From the NCBI GenBank assembly GCA_021846065.1, contig JAJZCP010000103.1, positions 1 through 6,194 of the forward strand: DNA of 6,194 nucleotides, given 5' to 3'. The notes under the pieces were generated by a model. That model made no database searches, was not told the origin of the DNA, and worked only from the letters and a program-made list of their open reading frames with translations. Source of the stretch: Acidobacteriota bacterium. GTDB taxonomy: Bacteria > Acidobacteriota > Terriglobia > Terriglobales > Acidobacteriaceae. This document shows, one piece after another, positions 1-6,186 of the stretch; the stretch's first letter is position 1, and every line of letters starts with the position of its first letter. A program made the position numbers and the translations under genes.

Positions 1-604
1 AAGCGGGGTTCAGCCATTGCAGCCCAAGAAATCCGAAGAGGAACAGCATGCCCAGCAGCTCGCGTGTGCGCCGCTGGGCCAGCATGCGGTCGAGCCAGGC
101 GAAGATCGCGCGCGTCAGCAGCAGATTGCACAGAGCGAAAACTGCGAATGCGGCCAGCGTAGCGGCCCACAACTCTGGCCGGTCCGCCACTATGCCGATG
201 TAAAGGCCGCACAGCGCGATGGTGGCCAGAGCTGCCGGGAGCTCAACCAGCCCGAAGATGACGAAGAGCGCCACGTAGCGCGGAAAGCTGAGCGGAAAGC
301 GCAGCAGATGCGTGAGGTCGATATTCTCGCGATAGGAAGCGAGCATGATGGGCAGAAACTGCCACATGGCGAACACCGGCCACAGCAGCAGCGCAAGCTC
401 CCCGAAGTGGCCCTCGCGCACATATGCGTTACCGGCAAACCCCAGCCCCAGCGCGGCGGCAAGCCAGAGCAACAGGAAAAAGGCACTCCAGAAGATACGC
501 GCCGTCAGTTCGAACTTCCCGCTGCGGGTACGCGTGCCGTTGGCCAGCATGCGAAGGCGCATGCGGAGGACAGCGGCCGCCTGATCACGCCAGCTTACAA
601 CCAT
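1..604 (-). CDS. ABC-2 type transporter permease, partial (C-terminus beyond window)
   Basis: Integral-membrane subunit of an ABC exporter, the partner of the ATPase encoded just upstream. Translating the minus strand from the ATG at 604 gives 201 uninterrupted codons to the window edge, so the 3' end is missing. The N-terminus is basic (many Arg in residues 6-36). Hydrophobic segments follow at about residues 37-58, 70-88, 110-139 and 145-171, with another beginning near 183; between the second and third lies a polar stretch with Y91, R92, E93 and a Phe/Pro-rich part (102-108). This is the layout of ABC-2 type permeases, although no short motif proves the family. The start is chosen because the ATG overlaps the ATPase stop by 10 bases and has GGAG five bases upstream, a sign of translational coupling. 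Substrate unknown. The overlapping plus-strand reading frames are composition artefacts. Confidence 0.85.
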   Translation of the reverse strand, partial: MVVSWRDQAAAVLRMRLRMLANGTRTRSGKFELTARIFWSAFFLLLWLAAALGLGFAGNAYVREGHFGELALLLWPVFAMWQFLPIMLASYRENIDLTHLLRFPLSFPRYVALFVIFGLVELPAALATIALCGLYIGIVADRPELWAATLAAFAVFALCNLLLTRAIFAWLDRMLAQRRTRELLGMLFLFGFLGLQWLNPA

Positions 605-1389
605 GACAGCTCCGCGCTGGCCGCCCCAGGTTCGGAGCCAACGTGCGAGAGGAAAATGTCTTCCAGCGTTCGCTGCGAGTTGCCGCCAGGACCGGCGATC
701 TGGATGCCAGCGCCGGAGCGAAGCTCTTCGAGCGATCCGTGGGCCACGATCTTTCCTTTGGCAATGATGGCAACATGCGAGCAGAGCCGCTCGACAATCT
801 CCAGCACATGGGAGGTAAGAAAGATCGTGGCGCCACGTTGGATCATGCCCTGCAGCATCGTCTTTAACGTGCCGGCGGCCACAGCGTCGACGCCTTCAAA
901 CGGCTCATCGAGAAACAACAGTTTTGGCCCGTGGATTACGGCGGCCGCCAACGCCAGCTTCTTCTTCATGCCGTGCGAAAAGTCAGCGATCAGCTTGCCC
1001 TGCGTGGTGTCCAGATGCATGAATTCCAGCAGCTCCCGGGTGCGCGTCGCCGTCACGTCGCGATCCAGGCCGTACATGCCGGCCACGAAGCGCAGATACT
1101 CCGGGGCCGTCAGCCGCTCAAACAGCGCCATCCCCTCCGGCAGCACGCCGATCTTGCCCTTCAGCGCGTAGGCGTCCGGACGGAGCGCCTCGCCCAGCAG
1201 CCGGACAGTGCCGGATGTGGGCGCCAGCAGGCCGGTCAGCATTTTGATGGTCGTGGATTTGCCGGCGCCGTTGGGTCCAAGGAATCCGAAAAACTGACCC
1301 GGCGCCACCTGCAGCGAAACACAATCAACCGCGGTGAACTCCCCAAACCGCCGCGTGAGACAGTCACTAGCAATCGCGTCCATAGCCAT
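595..1389 (-). CDS. ABC transporter ATP-binding protein (ABC-2 exporter ATPase)
   Basis: Cytoplasmic ATPase of 264 residues that powers the membrane permease encoded immediately downstream. Visible motifs in order: Walker A GPNGAGKST at residues 38-46; a Q-loop region reading GVLPEGMALFERLT near 81-94, where Glu85 sits where a Gln is common; signature FSHGMKKKLALA at 137-148 in place of the textbook LSGGQ; Walker B LLFLDEP at 157-163; a D-loop-like EGVDAVA at 165-171; and the switch His in TSH at 192-194. The altered Q-loop and signature are, from general knowledge, common in ABC-2 type (CcmA/NatA-like) exporter ATPases. The ATG at 1389 places the Walker A at the usual distance; an ATG two codons later (1383) is also possible, and neither has a clear Shine-Dalgarno. 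The reading frame stays open to 1821, but that extension lies opposite maf and is not expected to be coding. Transported substrate unknown. Confidence 0.93.
   Translation of the reverse strand: MAMDAIASDCLTRRFGEFTAVDCVSLQVAPGQFFGFLGPNGAGKSTTIKMLTGLLAPTSGTVRLLGEALRPDAYALKGKIGVLPEGMALFERLTAPEYLRFVAGMYGLDRDVTATRTRELLEFMHLDTTQGKLIADFSHGMKKKLALAAAVIHGPKLLFLDEPFEGVDAVAAGTLKTMLQGMIQRGATIFLTSHVLEIVERLCSHVAIIAKGKIVAHGSLEELRSGAGIQIAGPGGNSQRTLEDIFLSHVGSEPGAASAELSWL
610..613 (-). promoter_or_regulatory. Ribosome binding site of the permease gene
   Basis: On the minus strand GGAG lies five bases before the permease ATG at 604, inside the last codons of the ATPase gene. It supports this start over the in-frame internal ATGs at codons 15 and 19, and suggests the permease is translated by ribosomes finishing the ATPase. 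Confidence 0.6.
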
Positions 1390-1439
1390 GTGCCAATACG
1401 ATACGAGATTCCCGGCGCTCCGGTTGCGATAATCGATCC
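1390..1439. promoter_or_regulatory. Divergent promoter region between ABC operon and maf
   Basis: Only 50 bases separate the start codons of the ABC ATPase (minus) and maf (plus), so both promoters must sit here or reach into the genes. On the plus strand GATAAT at 1428-1433 resembles a -10 box. It lies six bases before the maf ATG, and no good -35 box stands 16-19 bases upstream. If it is used, the maf message would be leaderless or nearly so, consistent with the absence of a Shine-Dalgarno for maf. No clear promoter is visible for the minus strand. Confidence 0.3.
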
Positions 1440-2033
1440 ATGCTTGTGCTGGCCTCCGCCTCCCCACGACGCCGCGACCTGCTTGCGCAGGCCGGCTTCC
1501 ATTTTGTTGTCCACACCGTTCCCGTCGATGAGACACCCAGGACCGGCGAAGCGGCCCAGGCCCTGGCGCAGCGGCTGGCCGAAGAGAAGGCAGCGGCTGT
1601 CGCCCGGCTCGGAGGATTTCCGACGGATGCAGCCATTCTGGGCGCGGATACCGTTGTCGTCTGCGGCGACGCAATTCTTGGCAAGCCGGAAGATGAGCGT
1701 GACGCGTGCCGCATGCTGCGGATGCTCTCCGGCCGAGCCCACCGGGTAATGACGGGAGTCTGTGTTCTGGCGGGTGCCGAGCGTTTGACGGGCGTGGAAA
1801 CAACGAAGGTGACGCTGGCACCGATCAGCGATGCCGAAATCTCTGCCTATGTCCGCAGCCGCGAGCCCTTTGGCAAAGCTGGTGGTTACGCCATCCAGGG
1901 CATGGCGTCCCAGTGGATTCCGTGTGTGGAAGGATGCTACTTCAACGTAGTGGGACTACCGCTGGCGCGTGTCGCCAGCATGCTGCGCAGCGTCGGCGTA
2001 GTGCCGGATTTTCAGTCGCCGCAGCTCGGCTAA
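1440..2033 (+). CDS. maf: Maf family nucleotide pyrophosphatase (probable dTTP/UTP type)
   Basis: Cytoplasmic house-cleaning enzyme of 197 residues, full family length. It hydrolyses non-canonical or excess nucleoside triphosphates to monophosphate and pyrophosphate; the family was first named for inhibition of septum formation. Visible motifs: N-terminal SASPRR at residues 6-11, Glu31 in VDET, Lys50, GADTVV at 68-73 with the likely catalytic Asp70, GKP at 81-83, the block LSGRAHRVMTGV at 96-107, EPFGKAGGYAIQG at 142-154, and NVVGLPL at 169-175. The KAG-Y-IQG block with Gln153, together with Thr71, is what I recall for the YhdE branch (dTTP/UTP) rather than the YceF branch (7-methyl-GTP). The ATG at 1440 puts the SASPRR motif at its usual distance from the N-terminus. 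No Shine-Dalgarno is visible. Its stop overlaps that of the convergent gene downstream. Confidence 0.95.
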   Translation: MLVLASASPRRRDLLAQAGFHFVVHTVPVDETPRTGEAAQALAQRLAEEKAAAVARLGGFPTDAAILGADTVVVCGDAILGKPEDERDACRMLRMLSGRAHRVMTGVCVLAGAERLTGVETTKVTLAPISDAEISAYVRSREPFGKAGGYAIQGMASQWIPCVEGCYFNVVGLPLARVASMLRSVGVVPDFQSPQLG

Positions 2034-2485
2034 TACCGCAGATCGACCGGCGAAAATCCAATTGTTTTCGTTTTTCGGACCACAAAGAGGAACAGTGTCT
2101 TTGGATTGTCGTTGATCCGTACCCCGATCACCACGCCGTTGCCGTACTCCTTGGTAACGGCGACATGCGCCTTGGTGATGACGCCATACTCGCCATTCGG
2201 GCCCCAGTCCGACAGGAAATCCTTATACGGATAGGTGGAGTACTGCTGGGGATGCTGCTGCCAGTTAGGATCTGCGTTCCAGATACCGTAGGCCTTGGAG
2301 TAGTCCTTGACCTCGATCGCACTGAAGAAGCGGTTGACCGCGTGCTCCTCGGGCCAGTTCCACCAGAACCAGGTGAAAAAGGCGATGAACGGGATCGCGA
2401 TAATGACGCCGATGATGATGTTGCGGCGGATTCGCGCCTTGCGCGCGTCGTATCGTGGAGCGTCCAACAAGGTCATGCTCGCCAT
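2030..2485 (-). CDS. Conserved-looking single-pass membrane protein of unknown function
   Basis: A 151-residue protein I cannot assign to a named family. A basic N-terminal stretch (R11-R21) precedes one hydrophobic helix at about residues 23-41, then an aromatic run FTWFWWNWP at 37-45. The remaining ~105 residues probably lie outside the cytoplasm, by the positive-inside rule. That domain opens with AVNRFFSAIEVKDYSKAYGIW (split here: helix 49-69), is rich in Tyr and Trp, and ends in alternating hydrophobic residues typical of beta strands. A helix followed by a sheet recalls NTF2-like domains, but this is inference. I chose the ATG at 2485, which has a weak AGG seven bases upstream; an ATG at 2476 is an alternative. 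The frame stays open to 2617, but that would run under the divergent gene. The stop overlaps the maf stop by four bases. Confidence 0.75.
   Translation of the reverse strand: MASMTLLDAPRYDARKARIRRNIIIGVIIAIPFIAFFTWFWWNWPEEHAVNRFFSAIEVKDYSKAYGIWNADPNWQQHPQQYSTYPYKDFLSDWGPNGEYGVITKAHVAVTKEYGNGVVIGVRINDNPKTLFLFVVRKTKTIGFSPVDLRY
2051..2075 (+). terminator. Possible intrinsic terminator for maf inside the convergent gene
   Basis: CGAAAA (2051-2056) and TTTTCG (2065-2070) can form a 6-bp stem with an 8-base loop, followed at once by five T residues (2071-2075). It lies 18 bases past the maf stop, the right place for a rho-independent terminator, but within the last codons of the opposite-strand gene. 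The stem has only two GC pairs and is weak, so this is a tentative call. Confidence 0.3.
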
Positions 2486-2513
2486 TGTATGACCTGGCTG
2501 CGCGGCCTGAAAA

Positions 2514-2538
2514 CCACGGCCAGAAGATGGGGCCGTGG
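2514..2538. repeat. Perfect 8-bp inverted repeat in the divergent gap
   Basis: Arms CCACGGCC (2514-2521) and GGCCGTGG (2531-2538) are exact reverse complements separated by 9 bases. The repeat lies between the divergent 151-residue gene (start 2485) and the GT-C-like gene, whose GTG start at 2535 falls inside the right arm. It could be a dyad operator for a dimeric regulator, or an RNA hairpin masking the GTG start. A chance palindrome in GC-rich DNA is also possible. No clear promoter boxes are visible in the 49-base gap. Confidence 0.5.
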
Positions 2539-3914
2539 GCAGGCGCTTCTTTACACTGAAAGCTGTGCTCCCTGAAACGACAGCCCCGACGCGTTCAAGC
2601 CGTTCCTCGGCTGTCAAATGGGCGCTGGCGTTCTATGGGATTGCCCTGCTCGGTGGCGCTCTGGGTATCGCGCTGCTCTATCCCATGTCGCCGCATGCGG
2701 TTGGCGACCTTTCGAACCTGATGGGCCCGCTGGCGGAAAATCTGGCGCACGGCCAGGGCTTCATGGTTTGTAGTGACGGAATGACCATTCCAGGCAACGT
2801 GCTGTGCTATCACGCAGCGCGCATGCCGCTGCCTCCGCTGCTGCTGGCCGGTCTGGAGCGCCTTTTCTCCGGCCGTTTTCTTGCGGTGGAAGCCGCAAAG
2901 ATTGCGCTCGTTCTGCTTCCGGTCGCGGCTGCTGTAATGCTTTGCCTGCAATCGCTGGCGGCACGGTCAAACCGCACCCGGGCAGCGTGCCTGCTGTTCC
3001 TGCTCAGTGCGCTGCTGCTGCCGGTGCAGTTCATCGATGTGCTCAATATGCAGGTAGAGGAAGGGTACAGCTTCTGCTTCCTGACACTCGCCGTTGCGGT
3101 GCTTCTTTTCACCGAGCGACGAACGCTCTCCTGGCCGCTTACGGTGGTGAGCGGTCTTGCCCTGCTGGCCCTTTACCTTACGAAGAGCTCGATGATCGCG
3201 GTGGCATTTTTTCTTGCTCTGTCCCTGGCCTGGCTGGCGGCGGATCGCCGCAAAGCTACCGCCATCCTTGTGCTGTTTCTCTGCGGCCCACTGGGTTGGG
3301 GGCTGTACGCGCTCCATGGCAGTGGCCATTTCACCGTGGGAACCAGCCTGGACGGCATCAACCTGCACAAGGGCAACTACCGCGAATTTCTTGACCGCTA
3401 TCCGCCGGGTCCTGAGGACGGGCTGGACCGCTATGATGCTTCCCTCAGTTCGGGCCATTTGTTTACCCGGGAGTGGGCCTTCAACCGCTTCCACATGCGT
3501 GCGGCAGAAGACTTTATGCTGCACAACCCTGGCCGCACGCTGGCAGCCGCAGCGCGCAAGGGCTGGGTCTTTTTTGTTTCTCCGCGCAAGATTGGGTCAC
3601 GCGACTATACGGGCTGGCTGGGCGAGCTGACCGTCGCCGGCATGCTGCTGTTCCGGCTGCTGCTCTGGGCGTCGCTCATACTGGCCGCTCGGGATGTCGC
3701 GCGCGGATCAACAGCACTCCGCGAGCGCGCATGGTTCTATCTGGGGATCGTACTGGCCGCCGCGCTGCCCTACCTTGCGGGCTTCGCGCTTACGCGCCAT
3801 GCCGCGGTGCTGAGCCTGCCTGCGGCACTCTTCCTCTGCAGCCGCCTGCTGCCGGCTAGAGCGCGTAGCGGCTGGCTCGCATCTCCTGGTGCCGGGCCCG
3901 CCCCAGCTCGATAA
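2535..3914 (+). CDS. Polytopic membrane protein, likely GT-C (ArnT/PMT-like) glycosyltransferase
   Basis: A 459-residue integral membrane protein. Hydrophobic helices lie at about residues 29-49, 117-139, 150-167, 178-192, 199-215, 219-236, 241-260, 365-386, 397-416 and 419-437, with a large polar loop at about 261-360. After the first helix comes GDLSNL (57-62) and an amphipathic LAENLAHGQGF (66-76). Further on, ARMPLPPLLLAGLERLF (95-111) resembles the 'R-x-P-L-x-P-L' block of membrane glycosyltransferases. Asp58 in the first loop and Glu175/176 would fit the acidic residues that GT-C enzymes use on lipid-phosphate sugar donors. TKSSM (216-220) and the loop segment GINLHKGNY (274-282) also fit this style. 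The assignment is by architecture; acceptor and sugar are unknown. No in-frame ATG exists before the first helix. GTG at 2535 is the first start in the frame and GTG at 2565 is an alternative. The last 59 bases overlap ddl in antisense. Confidence 0.7.
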   Translation: MGRRFFTLKAVLPETTAPTRSSRSSAVKWALAFYGIALLGGALGIALLYPMSPHAVGDLSNLMGPLAENLAHGQGFMVCSDGMTIPGNVLCYHAARMPLPPLLLAGLERLFSGRFLAVEAAKIALVLLPVAAAVMLCLQSLAARSNRTRAACLLFLLSALLLPVQFIDVLNMQVEEGYSFCFLTLAVAVLLFTERRTLSWPLTVVSGLALLALYLTKSSMIAVAFFLALSLAWLAADRRKATAILVLFLCGPLGWGLYALHGSGHFTVGTSLDGINLHKGNYREFLDRYPPGPEDGLDRYDASLSSGHLFTREWAFNRFHMRAAEDFMLHNPGRTLAAAARKGWVFFVSPRKIGSRDYTGWLGELTVAGMLLFRLLLWASLILAARDVARGSTALRERAWFYLGIVLAAALPYLAGFALTRHAAVLSLPAALFLCSRLLPARARSGWLASPGAGPAPAR

Positions 3915-5046
3915 GCCGGTCGATCAAGTCAGGATACGCAACGCCGCTGGCTTCCCAGAGCTTCGGATACATGCTGATGGCGGTAAAGCCGGGCAGCGTG
4001 TTGACCTCGTTGAGATACATGCGGCGCTTGCGGCCGGCACGGGGTTCGCCGGGCTCCATCAGAAAATCGACGCGCGCCATACCGGCGCAATCGCAGGCGC
4101 GAAAGGCGTCCAGCGCCAGCTTGCGCACCTGCGCGGTCTCTTCCCGCGTCAGCTTTGCCGGGATGATGAGCTGCGAGCCCTCGCTGAGGTATTTCGCTTC
4201 GTAGTCGTAAAACTCCTTTACGGGCACCACCTCGCCCACCACCGAGGCCTTGGGATCATCATTGCCGAGCACGGCGACTTCGAGCTCCCGTGCTTTGCCG
4301 CGGCTGCCGCCCACGCCCTGCTCGACCACGATCTTGCGGTCATATTTCGCGGCCAGATCCATCGCCGCGCCCAGCTCCCCGGCGTCATGCACCTTGCTGA
4401 TGCCGACGGACGAACCGAGATTCGCCGGCTTGACGAATACCGGATAGCGCAGCGCAGCCTCGATCTCCTGCTTCACACGCCGGGGTCGCTGCTGCCAGGC
4501 GGAGCGCAGAACAGTGACGTGTTTTGTCATCGGCAACCCAGCGGCGCGGAAGAGCCGCTTCATCACGTCTTTATCCATGCCGGCCGCAGAGCCCAGCACG
4601 CCGGACCCGACATAGGCCATGTCGGCCAGCTCCAGCAGGCCCTGGACGGTACCATCCTCGCCGAAGGTGCCATGCAGCACGGGAAAGATGACATCCACGT
4701 TGAGCGAAGACTCCGCGCTGGCGCGCAGCGAGGCAAGCGCCGAGTCGCTGCCGGCCCTGATGTGCGGCACCGGCGTCATCAGCACCTCGGAACCCTGTTC
4801 AAGCAGCGCCGCCCCGGGCGTCGCCTCAGGATCGCCCGCGCGCAGCTTCTGGGGCGCGTGGGTCTGCGGTAGCAGCCGGCCAGCATCATCCGCGGTCAGC
4901 CAGCGCCCGTCTTTTGCAATCCCAATCAATTGCACGTCATACTTGCGGCGGTTAATGGCTTGCAATACCGACGCGGCCGACAGCAGCGAGACTTCATGCT
5001 CTCCACTACGGCCACCGAATAGAATGCCTACGCGCAGCTTTTTCAT
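3856..5046 (-). CDS. ddl: D-alanine-D-alanine ligase
   Basis: Cytoplasmic ATP-grasp enzyme of 396 residues that joins two D-alanines for the peptidoglycan pentapeptide. N-terminal domain: GILFGGRSGEHEVS at 7-20, then HGTFGEDGTVQGLLE at 125-139. ATP-grasp core: YPVFVKPANLGSSVGISKV at 201-219, with ATP-binding Lys206 and the Ser pair 212-213. The omega loop carries EFYDYEAKYL (278-287); a Tyr here marks D-Ala-D-Ala rather than D-Ala-D-Lac ligases. Metal ligands are Asp327 in ARVDFL and Glu347/Asn349 in LNEVNTLPGFT. It is somewhat longer than most Ddl proteins because of a 70-110 segment of low similarity, a GGSRGKA insertion (246-252) and a basic insert at 331-342. The ATG at 5046 places FGGRSGEHE correctly. 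There is no Shine-Dalgarno; the frame extends to a TTG at 5106, but that adds an unneeded 20 residues. Confidence 0.96.
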   Translation of the reverse strand: MKKLRVGILFGGRSGEHEVSLLSAASVLQAINRRKYDVQLIGIAKDGRWLTADDAGRLLPQTHAPQKLRAGDPEATPGAALLEQGSEVLMTPVPHIRAGSDSALASLRASAESSLNVDVIFPVLHGTFGEDGTVQGLLELADMAYVGSGVLGSAAGMDKDVMKRLFRAAGLPMTKHVTVLRSAWQQRPRRVKQEIEAALRYPVFVKPANLGSSVGISKVHDAGELGAAMDLAAKYDRKIVVEQGVGGSRGKARELEVAVLGNDDPKASVVGEVVPVKEFYDYEAKYLSEGSQLIIPAKLTREETAQVRKLALDAFRACDCAGMARVDFLMEPGEPRAGRKRRMYLNEVNTLPGFTAISMYPKLWEASGVAYPDLIDRLIELGRARHQEMRASRYAL

Positions 5047-5160
5047 CGGGAAGAGACAGTGTATGTGATTGTGTGCGCTGTCGATGAAGCAAATCAAAAT
5101 TTTCAACCCGCCAGCGCGTCCGGCGGCATCTGTTGCTAACAGTGGAGGAAATTGATTCGA
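5047..5160. promoter_or_regulatory. Divergent promoter region between ddl and aldo/keto reductase
   Basis: A 114-base gap, the widest in the window. For ddl (minus strand), TTGATT at 5097-5092 and CACAAT at 5073-5068 are spaced 18 bases and match the -35 and -10 consensus at four of six positions each, giving a leader of roughly 15-20 bases. This is a modest candidate. For the plus strand I see no clear promoter pair. The plus side carries two short dyads: CCGCC (5108-5112) with GGCGG (5122-5126), and CTGTT (5130-5134) with AACAG (5138-5142). Either might be a regulator site, or neither, as arms of five bases arise easily by chance. Confidence 0.3.
5144..5148 (+). promoter_or_regulatory. Shine-Dalgarno of the aldo/keto reductase gene
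   Basis: GGAGG is the strongest ribosome binding site in the window. It stands 12 bases before the ATG at 5161 and only 3 bases before an in-frame TTG at 5152. The TTG spacing is too tight for normal initiation, and homologous proteins usually begin close to the T-R-x-L-G motif, so ATG 5161 is preferred even though 12 bases is on the long side. Confidence 0.6.
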
Positions 5161-6150
5161 ATGCGTACCCGGATATTGGGCAAGGACCTGAAAGTTTCAG
5201 CCATGGGCCTCGGCTGCATGGGCATGTCGGATTTTTACGTCGGCGAGAACAATGACGCACAATCCATCGCCGTCATTCACCGCGCGATTGACCTGGGCAT
5301 TAACTTTATCGACACGGCGGATATGTACGGGCCGCACACCAACGAGGTTCTGGTCGGCAAGGCCATCCGCGACCGGCGCGGCTCCGTGGTGCTGGCAACC
5401 AAGTTCGGCATCTTCCGCGACCCAAAGACCAACGCCGCCAGCGGCGTAAACGGCCGGCCGGAGTATGTCCGCAGCTCCTGTGATGCAAGCCTGAAGCGCC
5501 TGGGAATTGAGACCATCGATCTCTACTATCAGCATCGTGTCGACCCGGAGGTGCCGATTGAAGACACCATCGGCGCGATGGCGGATCTGGTGCAGCAGGG
5601 TAAGGTGCGCTATCTGGGCATGTCGGAGGCCGCTCCGGCCACGCTGCGCCGAGCGGCCAAGGTACACCCGATCACGGCGCTGCAGTCGGAGTATTCTCTC
5701 TGGACGCGTGACCCGGAAGACGGACCGCTGGAGGCATGCCGGGAGCTTGGAGTGGGGTTTGTCGCGTACAGTCCGCTGGGCCGCGGCTTTTTGACGGGGC
5801 GCTTCCGCAAGCCGGAGGATTTGCCCGAAGGCGATGTTCGCCGCAATCATCCCCGCTTCAGCGGGGAGAATTTTCAGCGCAATCTGGAACTGGTGGAGCA
5901 GGTACACCAGATGGCAAAAGAAAAGGGCTGCACTGCCTCACAACTGGCGCTGGCCTGGGTCATGGCACAGGGAGACGATATTGTGCCCATCCCAGGAACC
6001 ACGAAGAAGCATTATCTCGAGGAAAACGCCGCAGCGGCGGAGCTTACGCTCAGCCAGGAAGACCGTGACCGTCTGGAGGAAGTGGCGCCGAAGGGAGTGG
6101 CAGCCGGCGCACGGTACCCGGAAGCGACCATGCGCCGTGTGAACCAGTAG
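5161..6150 (+). CDS. Aldo/keto reductase (YakC / AKR13-like)
   Basis: NADPH-dependent oxidoreductase of 329 residues with a TIM-barrel fold, full family length. It reduces carbonyl compounds to alcohols; the natural substrate cannot be read from sequence. The catalytic tetrad is complete: Asp51 in FIDTAD, Tyr56 in MYG, Lys81 in ATKFG and His125 in YYQHR. Other family blocks are GLGCMGMS (16-23), NGRPEYVR (97-104), [11 protein letters not shown] (about 156-166), [26 protein letters not shown], and the C-terminal [13 protein letters not shown] that binds the cofactor phosphate. The pattern matches the AKR subfamily often annotated as aldo/keto reductase or pyridoxal reductase-like. It is divergent from ddl and appears to be a single-gene unit ending at a short hairpin. 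The start is fixed by the GGAGG at 5144; a TTG at 5152 would add three residues. Confidence 0.95.
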   Translation: MRTRILGKDLKVSAMGLGCMGMSDFYVGENNDAQSIAVIHRAIDLGINFIDTADMYGPHTNEVLVGKAIRDRRGSVVLATKFGIFRDPKTNAASGVNGRPEYVRSSCDASLKRLGIETIDLYYQHRVDPEVPIEDTIGAMADLVQQGKVRYLGMSEAAPATLRRAAKVHPITALQSEYSLWTRDPEDGPLEACRELGVGFVAYSPLGRGFLTGRFRKPEDLPEGDVRRNHPRFSGENFQRNLELVEQVHQMAKEKGCTASQLALAWVMAQGDDIVPIPGTTKKHYLEENAAAAELTLSQEDRDRLEEVAPKGVAAGARYPEATMRRVNQ

Positions 6151-6164
6151 CGGAAGAGGCGATT

Positions 6165-6186
6165 ACCGCCCGCGATGGTGGGCGGT
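6165..6186 (+). terminator. Hairpin after the aldo/keto reductase, possible terminator
   Basis: ACCGCCC (6165-6171) and GGGCGGT (6180-6186) form a perfect 7-bp GC-rich stem with an 8-base loop, starting 15 bases past the stop codon. What follows in the window (CTTCGCTG) is not a clear T run, so it may be a weak or factor-assisted terminator, or a structure protecting the 3' end. The window ends eight bases later. Confidence 0.45.

Noticed and set aside
17..1171. 384-codon open frame on the plus strand opposite the ABC permease and ATPase
   Set aside because: Its protein is Gln/Arg/His-rich low-information sequence, while the minus strand encodes clear ABC ATPase motifs and membrane helices in the same stretch. 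Long antisense frames are common in GC-rich DNA.
931..1749. 272-codon plus-strand frame across the ATPase and the start of maf
   Set aside because: It shadows two recognised genes and has no start signal or motif.
1390..1821. 144-codon N-terminal extension of the ABC ATPase frame under maf
   Set aside because: The extension is Arg/Pro-rich, lies antisense to the conserved maf motifs, and the ATPase fold begins normally at the ATG at 1389.
2550..2578. TTTACA as a -35 box for the GT-C-like gene
   Set aside because: A promoter here would start transcription downstream of both possible GTG starts, with no later in-frame ATG before the first helix, and the -10 position (TGAAAC) is poor.
2486..2617. 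Longer start for the 151-residue gene at 2617
   Set aside because: It would add 44 low-complexity residues running under the divergent gene and the inverted repeat; the basic stretch plus helix follow naturally from the ATG at 2485.
3889..4872. 327-codon open frame on the plus strand opposite ddl
   Set aside because: It lies wholly antisense to intact Ddl motifs, and its protein is His/Gln/Arg-rich without domains.
5047..5106. TTG start at 5106 adding 20 residues to Ddl
   Set aside because: Ddl proteins normally begin a few residues before the FGGxSxEHE motif, which the ATG at 5046 provides; the extension also covers the promoter candidate.
5197..5907. 236-codon open frame on the minus strand opposite the aldo/keto reductase
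   Set aside because: It is antisense to an intact, motif-complete reductase and has no recognisable domain.
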